NCBI GenBank assembly: GCA_016707115.1
Contig: JADJIH010000007.1
Location: forward strand, 124,001-188,000
DNA: 64,000 nucleotides
Source of the DNA: Ignavibacteriales bacterium
Lineage (GTDB): Bacteria; Bacteroidota; Ignavibacteria; Ignavibacteriales; Ignavibacteriaceae
Direction: 5' to 3'
Numbering within the stretch: position 1 is the stretch's first letter; every line of letters begins with the position of its first letter. This document shows positions 35,710 through 44,747 of the stretch, one piece after another. The notes under the pieces were generated by a model. That model did no database searches. It was not told the origin of the DNA and saw nothing but the letters and a program-made list of their open reading frames with translations. The position numbers and the translations under genes are program-made.

Positions 35710-38532
35710 TTATTTCTTCTTAGATACTTTTTTCTTTACAACAACTTTCTTTTTAGCTACAGCTTTTTTAGCAACTGTCTTTTTTGATGAAGATTTTGCC
35801 GGTTTAGCTTTCTTCATGTCTTTAACAGCAGCCTGGGCAGCAGCTAGTCTTGCAATCGGAACTCTGAATGGTGAACAGCTTACATAGTTCAATCCTATCT
35901 TATGACAGAACTCAACTGATTTTGGTTCGCCACCATGTTCGCCGCAGATACCAATCTTTAAATCAGGTCTGGTTCCACGTCCGCCTTCAACTGCAATTTC
36001 CATCAACTTGCCAATTGCATCCTGATCAATTGACTGGAATGGATCTTCAGGTAGAATTTTCTTTTCAAGATATTCAGGTAAAAATCCACCTATATCATCG
36101 CGTGAAAATCCAAATCCCATTTGCGTAAGATCGTTTGTACCAAATGAGAAGAACTGTGCTGTTTCTGCAATCTTATCAGCGGTTAAACATGCACGTGGAA
36201 TCTCAATCATTGTACCTGTTAAGTGAGCAATTTTCTTCAATCCAAATTTTGTACAAACTTCTGCATGAACTTTTGTTACTATTTCATACTGATGATTGAT
36301 TTCATTTACATGACATGTAACAGGAATCATTATTTCCGGGAAAGGTTTCTTTCCTTCTTGTAATAACTCTGCAGTAGCTTCAAATATAGCACGAACCTGC
36401 ATCTCGGTAATTTCAGGATAAGTAATTCCTAATCTTACACCACGATGTCCCATCATTGGGTTGTTTTCATGCAATGCATCAGCGCGTTTATTCAATTCTT
36501 CAAGTGATATACCCAAACTTGATGCAAGTTTTTCTCTTTCATCAACTCTTGTTGGAACAAATTCATGAAGTGGTGGATCGAGTGTTCTGAATGTTACAGG
36601 ATATCCATCCATCGCAGCCATTGTTCCTTTAACATCGTGCTTAACGTGTGGGAATAATTCGTTAAGAGCATCAATTCTTTCAGCTTCGCTCTTTGAGTGA
36701 ATCATCTTACGAAGTTTGAATAATGGTTCTTCAGAATTTTTACCGTAGAACATATGTTCTGTTCTGAACAGTCCGATACCTTCTGCACCAAACGCCCTTG
36801 CACGTGCTGCATCTTCAGGAGTATCAGCATTAGTTCTAACTTTTAATTTTCTTATGTCATCACACAATTTCATAAATGCCTGGAAGTCAGGATTTTCTTC
36901 AGCGGCTTTAATCATAGGTAACTCACCTAAGTAAACAGTTCCTTTAGAACCGTTAAGCGTAAGCCAATCACCTTCTTTAATTGTAACATCACCAACCGTA
37001 AAGTATTTTGCATCGTAGTGCATTTTAATTGTACCGGCACCAACGATACAGCATTTGCCCCATCCGCGTGCAACAAGCGCTGCGTGTGAGGTCATTCCAC
37101 CACGAGCTGTTAATATTGCCTGTGCAGAACGCATACCTTCAATGTCTTCGGGGTTTGTTTCTTCACGAACAAGAATTACTCTTTTACCTTCTTTTGCCCA
37201 CGCAACTGCATCATTAGCTGAGAATACAACTTGTCCTGATGCACCGCCAGGACCTGCCGGCAGACCTTTAGCTACAGCTTTGGTTTTTACTTCAACTGCA
37301 GGATCAATAATTGGGTGAAGTAGTTCATCAAGCTGTGAAGGTTGAACACGCATTACTGCTTCTTCTTTTGAAATTAATTTTTCTTTATACATATCAAGAG
37401 CCATCTTTACAGCTGCAGGACCATTACGTTTACCTACGCGGCACTGTAACATATAAAGAGTACCATCCTGAATTGTAAATTCAATATCAAGCATATCGTG
37501 ATAATGTCTTTCCAACATTCTCTGGATCTTGTGAAGTTCGCCATATGTTTTTGGCATTGCTGTTTCAAGTGATTCAAGATGTTCAGTGTGCTCACTCTTG
37601 CCAACTTCGTTAATTGGATTTGGAGTTCTGATTCCCGCAACCACATCTTCGCCTTGAGCGTTGGTTAACCATTCACCGTAAAAATAATTTTCACCGGTTG
37701 CTGGATTACGTGTGAATGCAACACCTGTTGCAGAACTATCACCCATATTTCCAAACACCATTGATTGAACGTTTACTGCTGTTCCCCATTCATCAGGAAT
37801 TCCTTCAATTCTTCTGTAAGATATTGCGCGTTTACCCATCCAGCTCTGGAATACTGCAGAAACAGCGCCCCAAAGTTGTTCCATTGGATCTTCAGGGAAA
37901 GGTTTTCCTAAAACCTCCTGAACTTTTGCTTTATAGATTTCTATCAATTCTTTTAAATCATCAGCAGTTAAATCTGTATCTGCATGAGCACCGCGAGCTT
38001 CCTTCATCTTGTGAAGTTCTTTTTCTAACTGTTGTCTTACGCCTTTACCTTCTTCTGGTTCGATTCCGGCAGCTTTTTCCATAACCACATCGCTGTACAT
38101 TTGAATTAAGCGACGATGTGAATCATAAACAAATCTTGGATTGCCGGTTTTTTTAATTAATGCTTCACGAGTTTCGTTATTCAAACCAGCATTAAGAATT
38201 GTTTCCATCATACCTGGCATTGAGGCGCGTGCACCGGAACGTATTGAAAGCAATAATGGATTTTGTAAATCACCAAATTTAGCACCCATCTGTTTTTCAA
38301 CCTTAGCAAGCGCATCTTTAACTTGTTTCTCAAGTTCTTTTGGATATTTTTTCTTGTTCTTGTAGTATGCTGTACATACTTCTGTTGTGATTGTAAATCC
38401 TGCAGGTACAGGAAGTCCAATGTTAACCATCTCAGCAAGGTTTGCACCTTTACCGCCAAGCAAAGATTTCATCTCTGCTTTGCCTTCTGCTTTTTTACCA
38501 CCGAAGTAGTAAACATATTTTGTTTGAGCCAT
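35710..38532 (-). CDS. ppdK: pyruvate, phosphate dikinase with lysine-rich C-terminal tail
   Basis: A 940-residue enzyme that interconverts pyruvate, ATP and Pi with phosphoenolpyruvate, AMP and PPi. The ATP-grasp domain has GGKGANLAEMVNIGLPVPAGFT, the phosphohistidine domain GGMTSHAALVARGWGKCC, and the PEP-binding barrel GICGEHGGEP and SPFRVPIARLAAAQAAV. Usual PPDKs end at that last motif, near 875-890 residues. Here about 34 further residues (907-940) carry 17 lysines in AK/VK-type repeats. The start is ATG 38532 behind GGAGG. The tail's role is unknown; it resembles histone-H1-like tails, which bind nucleic acid. Confidence 0.96.
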   Translation of the reverse strand: MAQTKYVYYFGGKKAEGKAEMKSLLGGKGANLAEMVNIGLPVPAGFTITTEVCTAYYKNKKKYPKELEKQVKDALAKVEKQMGAKFGDLQNPLLLSIRSGARASMPGMMETILNAGLNNETREALIKKTGNPRFVYDSHRRLIQMYSDVVMEKAAGIEPEEGKGVRQQLEKELHKMKEARGAHADTDLTADDLKELIEIYKAKVQEVLGKPFPEDPMEQLWGAVSAVFQSWMGKRAISYRRIEGIPDEWGTAVNVQSMVFGNMGDSSATGVAFTRNPATGENYFYGEWLTNAQGEDVVAGIRTPNPINEVGKSEHTEHLESLETAMPKTYGELHKIQRMLERHYHDMLDIEFTIQDGTLYMLQCRVGKRNGPAAVKMALDMYKEKLISKEEAVMRVQPSQLDELLHPIIDPAVEVKTKAVAKGLPAGPGGASGQVVFSANDAVAWAKEGKRVILVREETNPEDIEGMRSAQAILTARGGMTSHAALVARGWGKCCIVGAGTIKMHYDAKYFTVGDVTIKEGDWLTLNGSKGTVYLGELPMIKAAEENPDFQAFMKLCDDIRKLKVRTNADTPEDAARARAFGAEGIGLFRTEHMFYGKNSEEPLFKLRKMIHSKSEAERIDALNELFPHVKHDVKGTMAAMDGYPVTFRTLDPPLHEFVPTRVDEREKLASSLGISLEELNKRADALHENNPMMGHRGVRLGITYPEITEMQVRAIFEATAELLQEGKKPFPEIMIPVTCHVNEINHQYEIVTKVHAEVCTKFGLKKIAHLTGTMIEIPRACLTADKIAETAQFFSFGTNDLTQMGFGFSRDDIGGFLPEYLEKKILPEDPFQSIDQDAIGKLMEIAVEGGRGTRPDLKIGICGEHGGEPKSVEFCHKIGLNYVSCSPFRVPIARLAAAQAAVKDMKKAKPAKSSSKKTVAKKAVAKKKVVVKKKVSKKK

Positions 38533-38580
38533 AATTACCTTTCCTCCGTTATAAGATTATCTATTAATCAAATTTTCTTT

Positions 38581-39632
38581 TTACGAAGCGTTTTTTAGTT
38601 TATTAATTAAATACTGTTTGAATGATTCTTCATCATCCATACATAAGTTTATTTTAAGATAAAAAATTTCAATGTCGTCAAATTCCCTTTTAAATCTTGA
38701 AAGCTTAACTGCATCCTTTTCTGTTGTAACAACAGAATGCGAATTTGTTACATAAAACTGCTTTCTTATTTGCTGAACTTCTTTTAATGTATAATTCTTG
38801 TGATCACTAAAAATCAACTTGTTAAGAGTATTAACATGAACTTTATTCAATATATTCAAGAACGATTGTGGATTAGCAATTCCGGATACAACCAGACTTT
38901 CCTGTCCTTTAAAATCATCAAGATCATATTCTATCTTTTTAACCGCATCTACAAAACTTATAGCTTTATAATAAGATGTAAAGATTTTTTTTCATCAAAA
39001 CAATTTTTCATTTCAGATTTAATTTCTTCTTTTTCAAGAAACTTTCTGTTAAGTATTATAGCATCAGCTCTTTTTAAAGATCTAAATCCTTCCCTCAAAT
39101 CACCCAAAGGTAAAAGATTGTGTGTAAAGAAACTTTGGTTATTCACAAAACTCTGATCAATAACCACTAAATCAACATCACGTCCAATCCATCTGTGTTG
39201 AAAAGCATCATCTAAAACAATTGTGTTGATACTTGTTTCTTCAATTAATCTTTTTGCACCTTTAACGCGATTTTCAGAAACAGCTGCAGGTACTTTACAT
39301 TCCAAACCAGTGTGGTAAATTTCATCACCGCATTCTTCTACTGAAGTTAAAATATCTTCTCCTTTAGAAACCAACTTGTAACCGCTGGATTTTCTTCCAT
39401 AACCTCTACTTAAAACTCCGACTTTGTAACCAGAGTTTTTTAGAAGATTTATTACATAAATAACTAATGGTGTTTTGCCAGAACCACCAACATTTATATT
39501 CCCAACAGAAATTACTTTTGCATTAACTTTTTCAGATTTAAATACAGACTTATCAAAGAACAAATTTCTTATAGAAATTATTATTCCATAAGAAAGCACA
39601 AATGGTGCTAATAATAATTTTACGAATTTCAT
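38581..39632 (-). pseudogene. lpxK: tetraacyldisaccharide 4'-kinase (LpxK), frameshifted at an A8 run
   Basis: The N-terminal part (39632 down to the frameshift) has the membrane anchor and the kinase P-loop GNINVGGSGKTP, SRGYGR and VLDDAFQHRWIGRD. In frame 0 it ends with an early stop at residue 224 (near 38958). The next frame carries the rest of LpxK (FTSYYKAISF, SGIANPQSF, TTEKDAVKLS, FYLKINLCMDDEE) to the stop at 38581. The change falls in an A8 run on the minus strand (38985-38992). One more A, or a -1 slip on A AAA AAA, restores a full protein of about 350 residues. LpxK phosphorylates lipid A disaccharide and is normally essential, so a sequencing error or functional slippage is likelier than real loss. 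Confidence 0.85.
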
Positions 39633-39643
39633 CTAATCGTTAC

Positions 39644-40300
39644 CTAAAATTTTTCGGCTTCTTTTTGAAGCTCATTTAATTTCTTCTCACATTCTTCAAT
39701 AACTTTTGAAGTCTCATCATAACTTAATTTTGCATCAACATATACAGGGTCAGAATAAATCACTTTAACACTTGAAAATGGATTTGGAACCTGAAACTTA
39801 TCCCAGCTTTTTAATTTCTTTTTAGATTTTATTCCGATTCCCATTAACACAACCGGGACAGCACTTTTTTTTGCAGTGATAACTGCGCCTGCTTTAAACT
39901 CATGTTCCGGTCCACGTGGTCCATCTGGTGTAATTGCAATTGAGAAACCATTTTTTGCGTGATCAACCATAATTCCAAGTGCAACATCTCCACCTTTACT
40001 GCTTGAGCCGCGAACAACTTTATATTTCCAATGCTTTAATTGCCTTGCAAGTAAATCGCCATCTTTGCTTTTACTTGTAAGTGCTGCAAATCCATCATTT
40101 CTATGTAAGAACCATGGCAGCAACATTGTGCCGTGCCAAAAAGCCAAAACATAATTTTGTTTTTTCTTCCTTAGTTCATCAATAACTTTTTTATTCTTAT
40201 AACTAACACGCAAAGTTTTACAAAGAGCATCAAGGCTGTGCTTTAGGATAAAACTTCCTAAAAATCTTAATGTATCCTGTTTAACTTGTTTTGTGTTCAT
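39644..40300 (-). CDS. DUF374 family lysophospholipid acyltransferase-like protein
   Basis: A 218-residue protein of the DUF374 family, part of the LPLAT superfamily. The conserved boxes are LAFWHGTMLLPWF, SKSKDGDL and ITPDGPRGP. Family members lie next to lipid A genes and are thought to acylate a lipid A precursor or another glycolipid, but the reaction is not well defined. It overlaps lpxB upstream by 20 bp and is followed by lpxK 12 bp later, which supports a role in lipid A assembly at the inner membrane. Confidence 0.85.
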   Translation of the reverse strand: MNTKQVKQDTLRFLGSFILKHSLDALCKTLRVSYKNKKVIDELRKKKQNYVLAFWHGTMLLPWFLHRNDGFAALTSKSKDGDLLARQLKHWKYKVVRGSSSKGGDVALGIMVDHAKNGFSIAITPDGPRGPEHEFKAGAVITAKKSAVPVVLMGIGIKSKKKLKSWDKFQVPNPFSSVKVIYSDPVYVDAKLSYDETSKVIEECEKKLNELQKEAEKF

Positions 40301-41441
40301 TGATTAAAGAATAAATAATTTTTGCTGCATTCTTTGGAGCATCTTTATCTCCAAGTACTTTTTTAATTCTACTTAATCTAAGTTTTATATTATTCAACAT
40401 ATCTTCATCAGACAAAATATTTTTTGCCTCATCATAAATACTCTCAGCATTTGCTTCTTTTTGAATTAGTTCAGGAACAACTTGTTCATCTAACACTATG
40501 TTTGCCATTCCGATATTTTTAATCTTAACAAGTGATTTGCCAATTGTATAAGTAAGCCAACTAGTTTTATAAATTATAACCATCGGCAGTTCCAACAGTC
40601 CGGCTTCCAGCGTTGATGTACCGGATTTTACAATTCCAAACTTTGCATGCTTTAACAAATCATAAGTATGATCTTTGATCACTTTAAAGTTTTTATGATC
40701 AGTTAATTCATCGAAAACCTTTTCATCAAGATTGCTGGAACACGCAACGACTATTTGCATATCAAATTCATCAGCTAGTTTTGAAGCTGCATTAACAGCT
40801 TCAGGAAAAATACTTTTTACCTCCTGTTTTCTGCTTCCAGGTAAAATTAATAAAATTTCTTTTGCAGGATCCAAATCAAATTTATTATCTAAGAGATTTC
40901 GAGATACAAAATTGTAATTGTCTATTTCCTGTATCAATGGATGCCCAACAAACTCGGCATTTACATTTTTTTCTTTAAAGAATTTTTCTTCAAACGGAAA
41001 AACAACTAAAACTTTTTTGAAAAGTTCTCTAATCTTATATACTCTGCCTTTGCCCCAAGCCCAAACTTGCGGAGTGATGTAATAAATGAGTTCAAGTTTT
41101 AATTCAGGTTCATGTTTTTTTAGTTTTTTTGCGATACTCAGATTAAACCCCGGATAATCTATCAATACAACTTCGCTGACTTTCCTCCTCTTTACTTCTG
41201 CTATCAAATCACGCTGAACTTTTTTAATAAACGGTAAATGTTTTATCACTTCAACAAATCCAAGAAAAGCCATTTTGTCTATGTGATAAATTAATTCCAT
41301 ACCTTCGGCTTTCATTTTATTACCGCCGATTCCAAAAATTTTCAAAGAACTATCCAAATTTTTCAACTCACGAATCAACGAAGCACCATGTAAATCACCA
41401 GATGCTTCACCCGCAATCACTAAAATGTTTTTACTATTCAT
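40281..41441 (-). CDS. lpxB: lipid-A-disaccharide synthase (LpxB)
   Basis: GT19 family enzyme, about 386 residues, that joins UDP-diacylglucosamine and lipid X. It starts NILVIAGEASGDLHGASLIREL (family signature), then IYYITPQVWAWGKGR, FEEKFF, NAEFVGHPL, LLILPGSRKQEV and KSGTSTLEAGLLELPMVIIYK. I start at ATG 41441, which overlaps the stop of the methyltransferase gene by one base; GTG 41444 is just before it. It heads the lipid A set lpxB-DUF374-lpxK. Confidence 0.95.
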   Translation of the reverse strand: MNSKNILVIAGEASGDLHGASLIRELKNLDSSLKIFGIGGNKMKAEGMELIYHIDKMAFLGFVEVIKHLPFIKKVQRDLIAEVKRRKVSEVVLIDYPGFNLSIAKKLKKHEPELKLELIYYITPQVWAWGKGRVYKIRELFKKVLVVFPFEEKFFKEKNVNAEFVGHPLIQEIDNYNFVSRNLLDNKFDLDPAKEILLILPGSRKQEVKSIFPEAVNAASKLADEFDMQIVVACSSNLDEKVFDELTDHKNFKVIKDHTYDLLKHAKFGIVKSGTSTLEAGLLELPMVIIYKTSWLTYTIGKSLVKIKNIGMANIVLDEQVVPELIQKEANAESIYDEAKNILSDEDMLNNIKLRLSRIKKVLGDKDAPKNAAKIIYSLINEHKTS

Positions 41442-42037
41442 CACAAAATATTATTTGAACTTAAATACCACTTAATGATTATTAATAAGACTGTTGTGCC
41501 AAAAGCTTGTAATGTTCTTGTTTCAGATTTTAGACCAGCACTTATTTTATAATCCGGTTGTGGAATTGAACTATCTTTATACTTTGTAAGTCTTGGAAAA
41601 AATCTTGGAACATTTTGTAAAAACTTTTGGTAATCACTGCTAAATTTCTTTTCCAAAAATCCTTCTTCTTCTTTAACAATAAAGTTGTATTGAAGAATAA
41701 AGAATAAAATCGCTACAATTTGCAAATAAGGAAATAATGCCATCGACATAATTCCAATTCCCAGGTACATTAAAATATTTCCAACATAAAGCGGGTTACG
41801 AACGTGAGCAAATGGTCCGCTAATTACCAGATAAGTACCGCCGACTCCGCCTGTTGTTCTGGTTTCACTACCTGCCCAACTAACACCCCAAAATCTTATA
41901 AGTTCTCCAATTAAAGCGATAAAAAATCCAACAATTAAACTTGTAACTGTTGCATTTTCAAACACGAGCATAAGTATTACAAATGGAATTGGTGTATAAC
42001 TTCTGTATTTAAATATTTTTGTTGCTATGCTGCTCAT
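41441..42037 (-). CDS. ICMT/PEMT-type membrane methyltransferase
   Basis: A 198-residue membrane protein with four or five helices. The C-terminal isoprenylcysteine carboxyl methyltransferase-like core has ISGPFAHVRNPLYVGNILMY and the EEEGFLEKKFSSDYQKF motif with the RFFPRL end. These enzymes methylate lipids or isoprenoid thiols with SAM. In this setting, ahead of lipid A genes, a membrane lipid is the likely acceptor, but that is only inference. Its stop overlaps the lpxB ATG. Confidence 0.82.
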   Translation of the reverse strand: MSSIATKIFKYRSYTPIPFVILMLVFENATVTSLIVGFFIALIGELIRFWGVSWAGSETRTTGGVGGTYLVISGPFAHVRNPLYVGNILMYLGIGIMSMALFPYLQIVAILFFILQYNFIVKEEEGFLEKKFSSDYQKFLQNVPRFFPRLTKYKDSSIPQPDYKISAGLKSETRTLQAFGTTVLLIIIKWYLSSNNIL

Positions 42038-42039
42038 TT

Positions 42040-42762
42040 TTACTCCGCCATATAGGCTGATTTTCTTTTTAATTGTGCTTGATGTCTTTTTCTTAAATTC
42101 TTTTTATTTACTAACTCAGTTATTTTATTTTGAATATCAATAAAGTTATTAAATGGATAAAAACTAATTCTTTCCATAGAACAAAATCTCGCTAATCCGT
42201 CTTTTGCAAAGATAAAATCACAATACTGAGCTGCCTCTTTATCGGAATTACCATCACCAATATAAATTGTATAATCATCTTCACTGCTGTGGTTTATAAT
42301 ATGATTCTTTTTACAGTTTGCAGAAGTTGGAGAATCAACATCAAAGTAAGGATACTCTGCTTTCAAAATTCCTTTAGAGTCCACAAAAAGTTTATTAGAA
42401 TAATATTTTAATCCAGCTAATCCCGCTTTATTAAAAAGTCTATCAATGTAATAATCAAAACCATCGCTAAGAACAACCATCTCTATTTCATTTTGATTAC
42501 AAAATTTTACAAACTGAATAAATGACGGATCAACATCAAGCAAATCTATAAATTCATCAAGCTCATATTTATTAATAAAATTAACTGAATCACAAAGTTC
42601 ATCCCAACATTGGCGTGAGGATATCTTATCACTTAAAAGATCTTCTATTATTCTTTTTACTTGTTCTGCGTTACCAAATCTTCTAAAGATAGCTTCACCA
42701 ACATCTTCGAGTGTAATCGTTCCATCAAAATCCACAAATACTTTTATTTTCCGCCTCTTCAT
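42040..42762 (-). CDS. HAD-IB family phosphatase, MtnX-like
   Basis: A 240-residue haloacid-dehalogenase hydrolase. Motif I is VFVDFDGTIT, motif II VVLSDGFDYYI and motif III/IV IYIGDGNSDKEAAQ. The layout fits the HAD-IB subgroup with MtnX (hydroxy-ketomethylthiopentenyl-P phosphatase) and SerB-like enzymes. No methionine salvage gene is beside it, so the substrate is open. Its ATG overlaps the stop of the T9SS cargo gene upstream by one base, and it lies 2 bp ahead of the methyltransferase gene. A lysine/arginine-rich end (KKNLRKRHQAQLKRK) is unusual. Confidence 0.8.
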   Translation of the reverse strand: MKRRKIKVFVDFDGTITLEDVGEAIFRRFGNAEQVKRIIEDLLSDKISSRQCWDELCDSVNFINKYELDEFIDLLDVDPSFIQFVKFCNQNEIEMVVLSDGFDYYIDRLFNKAGLAGLKYYSNKLFVDSKGILKAEYPYFDVDSPTSANCKKNHIINHSSEDDYTIYIGDGNSDKEAAQYCDFIFAKDGLARFCSMERISFYPFNNFIDIQNKITELVNKKNLRKRHQAQLKRKSAYMAE

Positions 42763-44732
42763 TATTCAGCTATAATCATTTTTTTTACATCAACAAATTT
42801 TCCTACCTTGAGACGATAGAAATAAATTCCAGGAGGTAAATTTTCCGCATCAAATACAATTTCATTTTTCCCTGCAGGATACTCTACATCTTCGATCTTT
42901 TTAACTGTTTCGATATTGCTGTTAAAAAACTCAAATGTTATTTCATCTTCTTCTGGTAAATAAAAACTAATTGCAGTAGTAGAAGAAAATGGATTGGGAG
43001 AATTTTGTCCCAGCATTATTGATTCTACATCACGGAAGTAATCCACTTTTTCCACAGTAGAATACTGAGGTTGTGTTTTTTCATTTTTCTGCACAACTCT
43101 ATAATAGATTGAACCATTTAAATCAGGCCAATCATAAAACTCATAATAATTAGTCTCACTTTTATTATTCTTTTTCAGTGATCCGGCAATCTTCCAATCG
43201 TTTTCTTTAGCATTTTCTATACCCGTTCTGAAAATACTATAAGTTGTTCCTTCATTTTCATTTGCAGCATACCAAAAAACTTTAACGGAATCTCTGACAA
43301 CCTGAGCATTAAATCCAAGTATCTGCGATGCATAAGTACCGGTGCTAAATATTTTTTGTCCATAAATATCATTACGTTTATCGCTCGTGCCTTTAAATAC
43401 TGCAATTGCTCCGCCATCACCATCGGGAATAAGATTAAGATAACTCTTCTGCATATTTTGCGATGATGAAATCATTACACCGGAAGAATCCCAAACAAAG
43501 TTTCCTTTAAGATCAACTTTTTGAATATATAAATTTGCATTAGGATTATTTTCACGTTTATCAATCCAAGCAAGCACTACACCGTTTTTCATATCATAAA
43601 CTATGCGCTGACCAAATTGATTTCCCTTAATATTAATAATCCTCTTCCCGTTATTTCCCCACAAATGATTTCCCTTAACATCGAATCTCTGAATAAATAC
43701 ATCTTTTTGTTTTTCAAATTCATTAGTCCAGCTTACAACAACACTGGAATCAATAAAAGAAAATTGCGGATTTGTCTGACTGCCCTTTTGATATGTAAGC
43801 AGTTTGCCTTCATTTCCCCAAAGGAATTTTCCTTTATCTGATATTAAATTCTGATAAACAATTTTATTAGTTCCCTGATAAGTGATTGCCACATAAATAC
43901 TGTTACCAAGTTTACCAACGGTATAGCTTATAACGTTACTAGTAGTTTTAGAAATCGTTAATGGTTTTTTTCCCCATTTCTTTGATCCTGTTGAATCTAC
44001 ATATTGACCACAAAGCAGTGTTTTTTGATTTTGATTTTCCAACCAAAACACAAACGAGCCGCTTTTCCCATCAGGGACTATTTCTGTTTCACTAATAGTA
44101 TTGTTAGAACTATATAAATTTCCTTTTAACGAATCGCTTAAAAATTTTCCGCTCGGAGTTAAAGCCTGATATCTTACAGAAAATTTATTAGAAGAATTAA
44201 GATTTTTCGTAATATAACTTATATGAGCGTATCCCCTTTTATCAGCACGTAAAGAATAGTCAACTTTTTCGAGTCTACTTTCAGTAAGCTGTAATCCTTC
44301 ATTCTGCCAAAGTCTTAATCCGTTCTTACTTAACTTTTGAATATATAATTCGGGATTTTTCCTTTTGTCATACCCTTTCCATAGAACAATTGAGTTGCCC
44401 GAAGGTTCCACAAATGCAATAGGATTTTCTTTCGCTCCGCTTCTTGTAGAAACAGCTTTGCCATCAGCTCTAAAACTTACATCACCATTCTCATTAAAAT
44501 GGATAAAGTAAATATCACTTTCGGAACTACCTTTTTTATCTTCCCAAAAAACATAAGCACCGCCATTAAAATCCTTTAGTGCTGATATGTTAATCGGGTC
44601 AACTGGATCAATAACTAATTTAGTGTTTGAAGAAGGATCGTTAACCCATTGAGTAAACGCATTATCATACAATAATAAAAACAATATTAAACTGACAAGT
44701 AATGTTTTTATATGTAAATACCCTTTATTCAA
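42762..44732 (-). CDS. secreted protein with T9SS type A sorting domain
   Basis: A 656-residue protein with signal peptide (HIKTLLVSLILFLLLYDNAFTQ). Residues about 30-470 hold about seven degenerate repeats of the type GNFVWDSSGV or GNHLWGNNGKR, which resemble beta-propeller blades. A fibronectin-like segment follows at about 480-570. The C-terminal domain is a T9SS type A sorting signal (GQNSPNPFSSTTAISFYLP through PPGIYFYRLKVGKFVDVKKM). It should be exported to the cell surface. Function of the cargo is not recognisable. It is upstream of the HAD and lipid A genes, 15 bp from smc. Confidence 0.88.
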   Translation of the reverse strand: MNKGYLHIKTLLVSLILFLLLYDNAFTQWVNDPSSNTKLVIDPVDPINISALKDFNGGAYVFWEDKKGSSESDIYFIHFNENGDVSFRADGKAVSTRSGAKENPIAFVEPSGNSIVLWKGYDKRKNPELYIQKLSKNGLRLWQNEGLQLTESRLEKVDYSLRADKRGYAHISYITKNLNSSNKFSVRYQALTPSGKFLSDSLKGNLYSSNNTISETEIVPDGKSGSFVFWLENQNQKTLLCGQYVDSTGSKKWGKKPLTISKTTSNVISYTVGKLGNSIYVAITYQGTNKIVYQNLISDKGKFLWGNEGKLLTYQKGSQTNPQFSFIDSSVVVSWTNEFEKQKDVFIQRFDVKGNHLWGNNGKRIINIKGNQFGQRIVYDMKNGVVLAWIDKRENNPNANLYIQKVDLKGNFVWDSSGVMISSSQNMQKSYLNLIPDGDGGAIAVFKGTSDKRNDIYGQKIFSTGTYASQILGFNAQVVRDSVKVFWYAANENEGTTYSIFRTGIENAKENDWKIAGSLKKNNKSETNYYEFYDWPDLNGSIYYRVVQKNEKTQPQYSTVEKVDYFRDVESIMLGQNSPNPFSSTTAISFYLPEEDEITFEFFNSNIETVKKIEDVEYPAGKNEIVFDAENLPPGIYFYRLKVGKFVDVKKMIIAE

Positions 44733-44747
44733 TAAACTTCAATCACA

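Noticed and set aside
35693..35887. 64-residue plus-strand frame (TFFLATAFLATVFF...) resembling a membrane peptide.
   Set aside because: It is the antisense of the PPDK lysine-rich tail; poly-Lys codons read as Phe/Leu on the other strand.
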